64,000 nucleotides of DNA from Nitrospirillum iridis (GTDB taxonomy: Bacteria > Pseudomonadota > Alphaproteobacteria > Azospirillales > Azospirillaceae): positions 1-64,000 of the forward strand of contig NZ_JACIIZ010000022.1 of NCBI RefSeq assembly GCF_014205765.1, read 5' to 3'. The notes under the pieces are model-generated. The model was not told the DNA's origin and searched no databases. It was given only the letters and a program-made list of their open reading frames with translations. Numbering within the stretch: position 1 is the first letter of the stretch; each line of letters starts with the position of its first letter. Below are positions 7,008 to 13,565 of the stretch, piece after piece. A program made the translations under genes and the position numbers.

Positions 7008-7776
7008 TCAGCGCTTCAAGAGGGCGCGATAGCCGCCATTGGCCAAGCGGCCTCCCGTCGCCAGCACCCGCCGCACCTGGGCCCGCATCGGGCTGTCGGA
7101 CCAATCCACCGGCGCCGATCCCCAGAGCGCCGCCGCCACCTCGCGGCCGGACGCGCCGGCTGTCGCCAAGTCCAGCGCCCAAAGCATGAAGGCGGATTCC
7201 AGGGTGCGACCGGTCGGCCTGGGAGCTGGCACGGGCGGCGCCCGGGTGATGCGAGGATTCTGGGCATAGCGCCAGAACGACAGGGTGGACGCCAGCCGCT
7301 GGGGGTGCCAGGCATCGAAAAGGGGCACGGGGGCCATGGGCGCATGGGCGGCGGGCGGTTCCGGCCCCGGCAGCAACAGGTGATGCGCCAGCCCAGGTCG
7401 GGGAGCGATGATCAGGTGGTAACCGTCCGCCGTCAGCAAGGCCGCCTGCCGCCCGCCCCAGCCGTCGGGGTCAAAATGGATCAAGCACCCGGCGGCCAGC
7501 GGGGCCGGGGTCAGCCGTACCAGGCGGGCCAGCACGTCGGCGCGCCAGAACACGAACGCTTCCCGGGCCGTCAGGGCGGGGTCGGCCAGGACATCGCAGC
7601 CCCCAACGGGCCGCCCGATCAAACGGGATCACGGTCGCGGGTTCCGCCTTTTCAGCCTTGTGGTCCGCCTGGTAGGCGGCCGAACGGCGCAGGAATTCCC
7701 AGGCGAGCCCGTCGTCGTCCAGGCTCTCGATATAGCGGTAGTCGGCGTCGAGGCGTTCTCGCTTAAACGGGCGCAT
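7008..7776 (-). pseudogene. DUF6499/DUF2285 regulator-like gene with frameshift
   Basis: The gene begins at ATG 7776 behind a GGAGAG site. The N-terminal frame reads DADYRYIESLDDDGLAWEFLRRSAAYQADH (DUF6499-like) up to RWGLRCP. The continuation ADPALTAREAFVFWRADVL, and the C-terminal DUF2285 domain (REVAAALWG...RVLATGGRLANGGYRALLKR), are in another frame, open to the stop at 7008. One extra base near 7585-7592 (reading TGTCCTGGCC on the minus strand) explains it: removing one T restores RWGLRCPADPALTAREAF. Intact relatives are single proteins of about 250 aa with a C-terminal RovC-like DNA-binding domain. It is either a true inactivating mutation or a sequencing error. Confidence 0.8.
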
Positions 7777-7893
7777 CGCCCTCTCCGTGCATCGTTAGCG
7801 CGGATCAGTGAAGGCACCTTCACCAACAAACAATGCCCAGCGCGAAGCGTCGTGTCTAGGTCGACGGATGTAGGTCGCACGGGCCGACTTGGG

Positions 7894-7934
7894 ACGCCTT
7901 TGACCTGAAGGGGCTCCCCTGCCCCCAAAGGCGT
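7894..7934. other. Intergenic hairpin ACGCCTTTG...CAAAGGCGT
   Basis: Nine-base perfect arms (7894-7902 and 7926-7934) enclose a second small palindrome AGGGGCTCCCCT. It lies between the two DUF2285-type genes. There is no U-tract on either strand, so it is not an obvious intrinsic terminator. It may be an operator or a processing site. Otherwise 7777-7968 holds no gene. Confidence 0.35.
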
Positions 7935-7968
7935 AGAGCCGTAGACCCGTAAAGGCGGCTCCACGGAA

Positions 7969-8259
7969 CTACTCCACCCGGCGGTCCCGCGTACCTTTGA
8001 GCAGTTGCTCGTGCCCATGCTCCGTCATCCAGCGGGCCCGGGCCAGATGGCTGTCGTAGGTGCGCAATGCCTTGGCCCGATCCGCTTGCGGATTGATCTG
8101 CAAGACTTCCCGGATGATGTCGTCGATGGCCACCCCATCCCGTGCCGCGTCCAGCAGCATCAGGTAGGTCGCAAAGTGCCTACGGTCGTAGTCGGTGATG
8201 GTGGTGTCGCTCGGCGCCAGGTCGGCCACCGGCCCTGGGTTCACGGGGGTTCGGGTCAC
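7969..8259 (-). CDS. Short DUF2285-domain protein
   Basis: This 96-aa protein starts at a GTG (8259). It has the pattern DYDRRHFATYLMLLDAARDGVAIDDIIREVLQINP, then RAKALRTYDSHLARARWMTEHGHEQLL. This matches the short DUF2285 proteins of alphaproteobacterial ICEs, a DNA-binding domain related to the RovC activator. It probably works with, or regulates alongside, the longer DUF6499/DUF2285 gene encoded just downstream on the same strand. Because that partner is frameshifted here, this may be the only intact member. The alternative start lies a few codons inside. Confidence 0.7.
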   Translation of the reverse strand: MTRTPVNPGPVADLAPSDTTITDYDRRHFATYLMLLDAARDGVAIDDIIREVLQINPQADRAKALRTYDSHLARARWMTEHGHEQLLKGTRDRRVE

Positions 8260-8379
8260 GGGATTGGGGGCCCTTTGCTGATGGGACAGGTGGTCCTGCT
8301 TCTCCGCTGGGAGTATGCCATGGGTGCCCCCGGCCGGCGAAGGCGCGTTCGGGGGACGAGCGGGCCAAGGCAGCGCCTC

Positions 8380-8412
8380 CGCGTATTATAGTACGTCGCA
8401 CTAAAATACGCG
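8380..8412. promoter_or_regulatory. 33-bp inverted repeat operator before Xre gene
   Basis: The arms are 8380-8392 (CGCGTATTATAGT) and 8400-8412 (ACTAAAATACGCG), complementary at 12 of 13 positions, with a 7-base spacer. The arm centres are 20 bases apart, two helical turns. The 3' arm ends 19 bases before the ATG of the Xre-type gene. This geometry suits an autoregulatory operator bound by a pair of Xre dimers. Confidence 0.65.
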
Positions 8413-8431
8413 ATCCGGCTCCATCCTGGGG

Positions 8432-8659
8432 ATGGACATCCGACGGCTCTTTGGGGCGAACCTGCGCCGCCTGCGAGATCGCGCCGGCCTCAGCCAGGAG
8501 GCCGTGGCGGCGCGCATGGGCGTGGACCGGGCCCATGTCAGCCTGATGGAGCGCGGTCAGCAGAACGTGACCCTGACGACCCTCTGGACGGTTTGTGAGG
8601 CTTTGGGCGTTCACCCGGTCGAATTGTTCGATGAGACCGTGGGTGTCGACGGGCCCTGA
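8432..8659 (+). CDS. Xre/Cro-C1-type transcriptional regulator
   Basis: A 75-aa single-domain helix-turn-helix protein. LRRLRDRAGLSQEAVAARMGVDRAHVSLMERGQQNVTLTTLWTVCEALGVHPVELF is a complete Xre HTH (residues 12-67), resembling controller proteins of restriction-modification systems. A near-perfect inverted repeat lies directly upstream, so autoregulation is likely. It is transcribed away from the DUF2285 operon, and the repeat sits between them, so it may control both directions. No restriction-modification genes are adjacent. Confidence 0.85.
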   Translation: MDIRRLFGANLRRLRDRAGLSQEAVAARMGVDRAHVSLMERGQQNVTLTTLWTVCEALGVHPVELFDETVGVDGP

Positions 8660-8728
8660 TGCCGCGCCGGCCCCGCCGGCGCGCAAAATTTGCGCCGGCT
8701 CCACGGGGATCCAAGCCTGTGAAGGGTT

Positions 8729-8757
8729 GGGGCCGGCACGACACCGGCCCCGGTTTT
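8729..8757 (+). terminator. Intrinsic terminator-like hairpin after Xre gene
   Basis: GGGGCCGG (8729-8736) and CCGGCCCC (8744-8751) form an 8-bp stem with a 7-base loop, followed by GGTTTT. It lies 70 bases past the Xre stop and just before the convergent DUF932 stop, so it may end the + transcript. A second dyad, GCCGGCGC...GCGCCGGC, centres near 8690. Confidence 0.5.
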
Positions 8758-8760
8758 CCC

Positions 8761-9975
8761 CTACGCGGCCACCTTGTCCATCAATCGCTTGGCCTTCTGC
8801 TCCAGGTCCAGGCGGGCGTCCTGGTGGCCTTTGGCGCGGGCCACGGCGGTAATGCCTTGGATGAAGTCGAACACGCTTTCCGGGGGCTTGCCCTCCTCCC
8901 GTAAGACGGTTTCGATGACGCGGGCGGCATCCTGGCGGCCCAGGCCGGCACGGCGGCTGAGGAAGTCCGTGCGCTCCTCGTCCTGGGTGGCGACGACGGT
9001 GTCGCGGGCGGCCTTGATGCCGGCGATGAAGCCGGCGGGGCTGCTGGCGGCGAAGCGTTCCAGCGCCGGGGCCGCCTGGTGGGCGAAGCGGCCGGCGGCG
9101 TATTTGCTGTGGCGGATGGTGATTTCCTCCAAGCCCTCCACACCCCAAAGATTGCGGTTCTGACAGACGCCCCGCAGGAAGAAGGAGGCGATGCCCAGCG
9201 TCTTGCTGCCCACCTCAGAATTCCAGCAATAGAAGCCCCGGAAATACAGGTCCGGCGATCCATCGGTCAGGCGCCCAGCCTCGATGGGATGGGTATCGTC
9301 CACCAGGAACAGGAAAACATCCCGGTCGCTGGCGTACAGCGTGGTGGTCTCGGCGTTGATGTCGACGTGGGGGTTGTGGCTCATGGTGGACCAGTCCAGC
9401 GTCCCCGGCACCTTCCAGCGGGTGTCACCCGTGCCGTTGCCGGCGATGGCGCGCACGGCGGCCACCAGTTCATGGTCGTGGATGCGGCCATAATCCGGCC
9501 CCGTCACCGCCCGCAGTTCCAGGCGGCCGTCGTCCGTCTCCAGGGTCTTGACCTGTTCGGCCCGATGATGGGTCAGGCCATATTGCAGGTTGATGCCGGC
9601 CAGGGGTGCGGGAAGCTGCCGCAAATAGCCGGCGGGGGCGCCCATCAGGCCCGCCAGTTGTCCGAAACTCCAGTGCGTCGGCGCCAGGGCGGCCCCGTAC
9701 CCCGGCAGGCGGAGTGCCAGGATGTCGGGGTCGTCGCGGTGGGCCTCCACCAGGATATGGCGGCTCTCCACCGTGCGGGTGCGGGAACGGTCGGCCCGGT
9801 CGCGCACCGCGTCATAGAGGTCGGCCAGGCTGAGATAGCGCTCGTCCGCCGGGCGCGAGAACCATTCCGAAGAAACGCGGCCAACCCGCCGGCCGCGCGT
9901 CACATCCACCTTGAACGGGGCGGCCACGGGGGCGACCACGGGGGCGGCGTCAAGGGTTTGGGTCACCAGGCTCAT
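8761..9975 (-). CDS. DUF932 (phage/plasmid-like) protein
   Basis: This 404-aa protein belongs to the DUF932 family common on plasmids, ICEs and phages, with unknown biochemical role. Landmarks are the SEWFSRPADERYLSLADLYDAVRDRA block, RLPGYGAALAPTHWSFGQLAGLMGAPAGYLR, LRAVTGPDYGRIHDHELVAAV, and FYCWNSEVGSKTLGIASFFLRGVCQNRNLWGVEGLEE near the middle. The start ATG 9975 is set by AAGGAG seven bases upstream; the frame stays open far upstream but is noncoding there. Its 5' leader (10006-10184) folds strongly and is homologous to the leader of the ParB gene. Replication or anti-restriction support is often guessed for the family; nothing here decides it. Confidence 0.85.
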   Translation of the reverse strand: MSLVTQTLDAAPVVAPVAAPFKVDVTRGRRVGRVSSEWFSRPADERYLSLADLYDAVRDRADRSRTRTVESRHILVEAHRDDPDILALRLPGYGAALAPTHWSFGQLAGLMGAPAGYLRQLPAPLAGINLQYGLTHHRAEQVKTLETDDGRLELRAVTGPDYGRIHDHELVAAVRAIAGNGTGDTRWKVPGTLDWSTMSHNPHVDINAETTTLYASDRDVFLFLVDDTHPIEAGRLTDGSPDLYFRGFYCWNSEVGSKTLGIASFFLRGVCQNRNLWGVEGLEEITIRHSKYAAGRFAHQAAPALERFAASSPAGFIAGIKAARDTVVATQDEERTDFLSRRAGLGRQDAARVIETVLREEGKPPESVFDFIQGITAVARAKGHQDARLDLEQKAKRLMDKVAA

Positions 9976-10005
9976 GATCTGTCTCCTTGCAGGTAAGATG
10001 ACGAG

Positions 10006-10184
10006 GGGAAGCAGCGGCTGCTGCTTCCCGGAGGCGGGTGACCGCGCGGGGTGGGTGGGGGCGAATGCGGCATGGCCCGGCCGGGCTGGCGGGAACGGGT
10101 GGGCAGCAGCCCACCCAGGGAACGCGGCCCTGCCGGGCGCCAGGCGGCATTCGCGGGGAGGGAGGGCCCAGGGCCCGCCCTCCC
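10006..10184 (-). ncRNA. Structured 5' leader of DUF932 gene, homologous to parB leader
   Basis: In minus-strand order: a 14-bp, 13-match hairpin at 10156-10184; a long-range stem pairing 10147-10154 (GCATTCGC) with 10061-10068 (GCGAATGC); an internal 8-bp hairpin at 10097-10116; and a 10-bp perfect hairpin at 10006-10029 (GGGAAGCAGC/GCTGCTTCCC). The last hairpin ends 30 bases before the start codon. The region before ParB (15497-15708) has the same order of elements, shared sequence blocks (GCTTCCCGGAGGCGGG, GACCGCGCGGGG, CGGCCCTGCCGGGCG) and different but still paired stem sequences. Confidence 0.65.
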
Positions 10185-10313
10185 AACAGCGGCCCCGTGA
10201 CCGCCCCTGGCGGCGCGGGGCTGACAAGGCTGGAGCCGGGATTCCGGCTCTCCGCAAACCCTGCCCCCCCGGATTTGCTGAAACCTGGATTTGCGCCGAG
10301 GCGGCTTTGCGGG

Positions 10314-10349
10314 AAAGAAAAGGCGCCCCGCCGGGGTGGACGGGGCGCC
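10314..10349 (-). terminator. Rho-independent terminator of DUF736 gene
   Basis: On the minus strand GGCGCCCCG (10349-10341) pairs with CGGGGCGCC (10330-10322) and is followed by TTTTCTTT. It starts 24 bases after the DUF736 stop. Confidence 0.8.
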
Positions 10350-10372
10350 GCTGGTGGGGTCAGGCGGGGTGG

Positions 10373-10690
10373 TCAGTTGCCGTTGCGGCGTGACCAGATG
10401 AGGCTGTAGCCCTTGCTGTCGTCCATCTCCACCAGGCTGGCGTAGATGGGCTGGGCGAAGCTGGGATCGTCCAGCTTGAGGGAGAGGTAGGGGCGGCCCG
10501 TGTCCTGGGCGGTCTTCTTCCAGGCGGCGCCGATCTCGGCGGAGCCGGCGTAGACACGAAAGTCGGGGGCGTTGTCCTTGGCCTTGTCGGCCTCGGCGGT
10601 GATGCGGGCCTTGGCGTTGACGGAGAGGGTGCGGACGGAGCCCGTGTAGTTGCCGTTCTCGTCCTTGGTGAAGGTGCCGATGGTCGCCAT
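10373..10690 (-). CDS. DUF736 family protein
   Basis: This 105-aa protein matches DUF736 along its length: [22 protein letters not shown], then [62 protein letters not shown] and a SLIWSR end. DUF736 proteins are small, usually highly expressed accessory proteins of rhizobial and related plasmids and ICEs. Their function is unknown. The ATG 10690 has an AGGAG site. It is a single-gene unit with a clear terminator downstream and a long folded leader upstream, suggesting post-transcriptional control. Confidence 0.88.
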   Translation of the reverse strand: MATIGTFTKDENGNYTGSVRTLSVNAKARITAEADKAKDNAPDFRVYAGSAEIGAAWKKTAQDTGRPYLSLKLDDPSFAQPIYASLVEMDDSKGYSLIWSRRNGN

Positions 10691-10749
10691 GATGTCGTCT
10701 CCTGGGATGGTCCGGGGCCGCCCGTCGCGGCCTCGATGGTGATCCGACC

Positions 10750-10906
10750 GGCCGAAGGGGAAGCGCCCGCACCGCCCTGGCGGCCGCAGCGACAGCGAAG
10801 GACGGCAGGTGCCGCGTTTTATTGCTGCGCGAGGAGGCGCCGCCCGGCGGCGCCGGGGAATAAAACGCGGCACCCGCCGTTGCGGGACGGAGCTTCCCTT
10901 TCGGCC
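10750..10906 (-). ncRNA. Nested-hairpin leader upstream of DUF736
   Basis: An outer stem pairs 10750-10764 with 10892-10906 (14 of 15 positions). An inner 21-bp stem pairs 10803-10823 with 10859-10879 and includes 16 perfect pairs (GGTGCCGCGTTTTATT with its complement). A terminal GGCGCCG/CGGCGCC hairpin lies in its loop. The single mismatch in the long inner stem is a G-U pair on the minus-strand RNA. It contains GGGAAGC/GCTTCCC, as in the DUF932 and ParB leaders, but is otherwise different. It ends about 60 bases before the DUF736 start. Alternatively it is a DNA-level site such as an oriT or single-strand origin. From 10907 to 11107 I see only a small GTGCCA/TGGCAC dyad (10993-11007). Confidence 0.5.
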
Positions 10907-11107
10907 AGGGTCACCCGACGAGAGGCCGTGACGGGCGCCCCTGGCACCGGTGTTCTCGGGAGACGCTGGCGATGACCGCCGCCTTTGCCAAGGTGCCACA
11001 ATGGCACTGCGGCCCCTCGCCTCCCTACCCTGCCATTGCCTCTGCGGCCAAGTCCCTTGCCGCTGGCAGGCGCAAGGCCTAAATTGATGTCCACGAGGAC
11101 ACGAATT

Positions 11108-11668
11108 ATGCCGCTGCCCAGCTACAGCCCCCAAGAAACCGCCGCCATCACCGGCGCGCCGCTGGCCGCCATCCAGCGGGCCATCACCCGCCAGGCCATC
11201 CCCGCCCGCGCCTTGGGCAAGACCGGCCGGCGGCAGCTCACTGAAACGGCGCTGCTGGCCTTCGCCCTGCTGGAGGCCCTGCCGGCGGAGGTCCGCCTCT
11301 CGCCGACGACGGTCTACAACCTGCTGCGGGAAGACCCGCAGCGGCGCGACGTGGTGCTGGGCGAGGTCGTCCGCATCGATACCGCCAAGGCCTTGGAAGG
11401 AACGCGCCGACGCCTGGCGCTGTATGACCGCGCGGCGGATGTCATCGTCAAGGACCCGGCCATCCTGGGCGGCGCCCCGGTGATCAAAGGGACTCGCATC
11501 ACCGCCCAATCCGTCCTGGGTCGGCTGGAGGCCGGGGACGATGTCGACAGCATCCTGGAAGACTATCCGGCCCTGGACCGCGACACCCTGGAGGTGGCGG
11601 CCCTGTACGCCAAGGCCAACCCCCTGCGGGGCCGACCGAGCGGCAAGCTGTGGCCCCGCGCTTCCTGA
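11108..11668 (+). CDS. DUF433-domain antitoxin
   Basis: This 186-aa protein has a C-terminal DUF433 domain (about residues 117-170: [20 protein letters not shown], then [25 protein letters not shown]). Its N-terminal HTH-like region is [23 protein letters not shown], with the basic [18 protein letters not shown] following. DUF433 proteins are VapB-type antitoxins that bind DNA and a PIN-like toxin. The ATG 11108 is preceded by GAGGA; an in-frame ATG at 11087 is possible. It overlaps the next gene by 19 bases, the standard antitoxin-toxin arrangement. It is probably autoregulated, though no operator was proved. Confidence 0.82.
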   Translation: MPLPSYSPQETAAITGAPLAAIQRAITRQAIPARALGKTGRRQLTETALLAFALLEALPAEVRLSPTTVYNLLREDPQRRDVVLGEVVRIDTAKALEGTRRRLALYDRAADVIVKDPAILGGAPVIKGTRITAQSVLGRLEAGDDVDSILEDYPALDRDTLEVAALYAKANPLRGRPSGKLWPRAS

Positions 11669-12033
11669 TCGATGAGAACCTGTCGCCCCAGGTCGCCCGC
11701 CATCTGCGGGATACCCTGGGATATGACGCCGCGCATGTGAACGAGGTGGGCTTGGCGGGCCAGCCGGACGACGCGGTGCTGGCCTGGGCCCTGGCGCGCC
11801 AGCACATCGTGGTCACCAGCAACGCCGACGACTTCCGCCGCCTGGGCCGGGCCAGCCCTGGCCATCCGGGACTGGCCATTCTGCTGGACGCCGTGGGGCG
11901 CCAACAACAGGTGGCGCTGACCAGGGCCCTCGCGGACGCGGTCGAAGCCCGCTTGCAGGCGGGTGAGCCCGCCGCCGGTCACCTGTTCGAGGTGGACCGG
12001 GCCGGAACCGTCAGGGTGTTCCCTCTGCCTTGA
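11650..12033 (+). CDS. DUF5615 PIN-like toxin
   Basis: This 127-aa protein begins at GTG 11650 inside the antitoxin gene. [62 protein letters not shown] is the DUF5615 (PIN-like, Mut7-C-related) signature. The acidic residues DEN, QPDD and NADDF would form the metal-dependent nuclease site. With the DUF433 gene it forms a type II toxin-antitoxin module, which probably stabilizes the element. The stop lies inside the 3' end of the convergent Xre gene (23-base overlap). Confidence 0.82.
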   Translation: MAPRFLIDENLSPQVARHLRDTLGYDAAHVNEVGLAGQPDDAVLAWALARQHIVVTSNADDFRRLGRASPGHPGLAILLDAVGRQQQVALTRALADAVEARLQAGEPAAGHLFEVDRAGTVRVFPLP

Positions 12034-12274
12034 CCGGCAAAAGATCGGACGCCAGTTGCACGCCCTCGCCCAAGCCATGGCCGGCGGGAATGAAGACGAC
12101 GCCAGCCTGGGTCAATGTACGCTCCAGGGCCTCCACCGTGGTGGCATGACTGGTCACCTCGTTGCGTTCCAGCCGGGCCACGGCTTTGACGGACAGCAGC
12201 GCCTTGTCGGCCAACATCTGTTGCGACCAACCGAGGAGCGCACGGGCGGCCCGGATTTGACGGAGCGAGATCAT
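12011..12274 (-). CDS. Xre-type HTH regulator
   Basis: This 87-aa protein reads MISLRQIRAARALLGWSQQMLADKALLSVKAVARLERNEVTSHATTVEALERTLTQAGVVFIPAG, a standard Xre HTH followed by the short beta tail seen in a widespread group of single-gene proteobacterial regulators. I chose ATG 12274. An open frame continues to 12385, but it would run through the palindrome at 12309-12337, which is better read as the promoter operator. It is transcribed divergently from the hypothetical gene at 12358 and probably represses both. Confidence 0.85.
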   Translation of the reverse strand: MISLRQIRAARALLGWSQQMLADKALLSVKAVARLERNEVTSHATTVEALERTLTQAGVVFIPAGHGLGEGVQLASDLLPVKAEGTP

Positions 12275-12308
12275 GGCTCCGATCAAAGCAAAGCCAGTGA
12301 CGGCCCGG

Positions 12309-12337
12309 GCAATAAGGGCTATTTTAGCCCTTATTGC
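12309..12337. promoter_or_regulatory. Perfect 29-bp palindromic operator between divergent genes
   Basis: GCAATAAGGGCTA (12309-12321), spacer TTT, then TAGCCCTTATTGC (12325-12337): 13-base perfect arms. It lies 34 bases upstream of the Xre start and 20 bases upstream of the + strand gene at 12358, so one repressor could control both. The region is AT-richer than its surroundings. Confidence 0.75.
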
Positions 12338-12357
12338 TGAGCAAAGGGGCGCGGACC

Positions 12358-12873
12358 ATGCCACTATCCACCTATTCCGATCCAATGGTTTTCGCCCTGG
12401 CGACGGCTCAGGCTCCCCAGGTGCGGGGAATCCGCCATGCGGGGCATTTCAACCTGCTGGTCTCCTGGATGCGGGCACGGGTGGACGACGGCTATCCCGC
12501 CTGGCCGGCGGTGCGCGAACGGGTTCAGTCCTCCTATCGGGATTTCCTGGTGGTCGCGGACCTGCGTGTGACGCCACCCCGCTGGCATGACGTCGGCTGG
12601 AGCGCCGGCAACCTGCTGGCCAGCCGATTCGACATCAGCGCCGGCCTGCCCGGTGCTCCCGCCTATCAAGCAGGCAAAACGGGAGTCGCCACTTATGATG
12701 AAATTCCCAGCCGGCAGGATGTACTCGGCCTTCTGGCTCTCCCGGTTCTTCATCTCCCGCAGGAAAATCCGGTTTCCGTGATGGGTGTTTTCGTCTTGGC
12801 GCCGAGAGCGGAGCCATCGAATTCCCTCCCTTGGGCTGGATTGGAGAATGCGCCATATCGTAGGCTCAACTGA
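12358..12873 (+). CDS. Hypothetical protein under the palindromic operator
   Basis: A 171-aa protein I cannot assign. ATG 12358 has AAGGGG eight bases before it. The N-terminal half (ATAQAPQVRGIRHAGHFNLLVSWMRARVDDGYPAWPAVRERVQSSYRDFLVVADL) looks like a compact soluble domain. The C-terminal third is more hydrophobic (VLGLLALPVLHLPQENPVSVMGVFVLAP). Base composition becomes distinctly AT-richer toward its end and through the following 180 bases, suggesting a junction between acquired segments. The divergent Xre gene and the shared operator suggest repression. Confidence 0.5.
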   Translation: MPLSTYSDPMVFALATAQAPQVRGIRHAGHFNLLVSWMRARVDDGYPAWPAVRERVQSSYRDFLVVADLRVTPPRWHDVGWSAGNLLASRFDISAGLPGAPAYQAGKTGVATYDEIPSRQDVLGLLALPVLHLPQENPVSVMGVFVLAPRAEPSNSLPWAGLENAPYRRLN

Positions 12874-13058
12874 CAAAATTCATTTTTCTTCCAGTGGCGG
12901 ATTCGGTCAGCCCCGGCGTCTCCCCGTTTTCGGAACAACAAATAACGATCATGGAGTGAATTTAATAATCTGCCATCTATTCATGTACCTTGATTTGCAC
13001 CATCATCACCTTATTTCAGCATGGCCTCTCTACCCATGCCGGCCCCAATGATGATGGA

Positions 13059-13520
13059 ATGCAAATGTCCGACTCGACTCTGAACCTGGCCACCACCATC
13101 GTGGCCGCCTATGTCTCCCACAACCGCGTGGACGTGGCGGACCTGCCGTCCCTGCTGAAGGCCACCTACGACAAGCTGGTGGCCCTGGAAAACCCGCCGG
13201 CGGTGGTGACCACACCAGAGCCACTGACGCCCGCCGTTCCGGTGCGCCGCTCGGTGACGCCGGACTACATCGTCTGCCTGGAGGACGGCAAGAAGCTGAA
13301 AATGCTGAAGCGCCACCTGCGCACGTCCTATAACCTTACACCGGATGAGTATCGCGCCAAGTGGGGCCTGCCCTCGGATTATCCCATGGTGGCGCCCAAC
13401 TACGCCGAACAACGTTCCGGCCTGGCCAAGGCCATCGGCCTCGGGACTCGCGCCCAGCGCGACGCGGAGCCCGCCGCCGAACCGGTCAAAAGGAAACGCG
13501 CCCCCAGGAAGGCGGCGTAA
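13059..13520 (+). CDS. MucR/Ros-family transcriptional regulator with altered zinc site
   Basis: This protein has about 153 residues (ATG 13059; ATG 13065 is equally good). The N-terminal helical segment (LNLATTIVAAYVSHNRVDVADLPSLLKATYDKL) matches the oligomerization region. TPDYIVCLEDGKKLKMLKRHLRTSYNLTPDEYRAKWGLPSDYPMVAPNYAEQRS is the MucR/Ros DNA-binding domain. Of the four Ros zinc ligands only Cys73 and His86 remain: the second Cys is Asp76 and the last His is Tyr91. Zinc-free members of this family (the Ml proteins of Mesorhizobium) are known. The tail is Lys/Arg-rich (KRKRAPRKA). It is a likely global or element-specific silencer that binds AT-rich DNA, and AT-rich DNA lies directly upstream. 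Confidence 0.85.
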   Translation: MQMSDSTLNLATTIVAAYVSHNRVDVADLPSLLKATYDKLVALENPPAVVTTPEPLTPAVPVRRSVTPDYIVCLEDGKKLKMLKRHLRTSYNLTPDEYRAKWGLPSDYPMVAPNYAEQRSGLAKAIGLGTRAQRDAEPAAEPVKRKRAPRKAA

Positions 13521-13524
13521 GGCC

Positions 13525-13553
13525 GACGGGGCCGGTCATCCCGGCCCCGCCGT
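13525..13553. terminator. GC-rich hairpin between convergent MucR and ParB genes
   Basis: GACGGGGCCGG pairs with CCGGCCCCGCCGTC, with one bulged base and a short loop. It lies in the 45-base gap between two converging stop codons. There is no T-tract, so it is a possible bidirectional, weak terminator. Confidence 0.45.
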
Positions 13554-13565
13554 CCCGATACCTCG

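Noticed and set aside
8384-8407. TATTAT and TAAAAT as a -10 box for the Xre gene
   Set aside because: No -35 match at proper spacing could be found, so I report only the dyad.
10006-10029. GGGAAGCAGC hairpin read as an intrinsic terminator
   Set aside because: There is no T-tract on either strand, and its homologue at 15497-15522 also lies just upstream of a start codon, so a leader element fits better.
12750-13051. Short frames in the AT-rich gap before the MucR gene
   Set aside because: They overlap in several frames without codon bias; the region is better read as regulatory or junction DNA.
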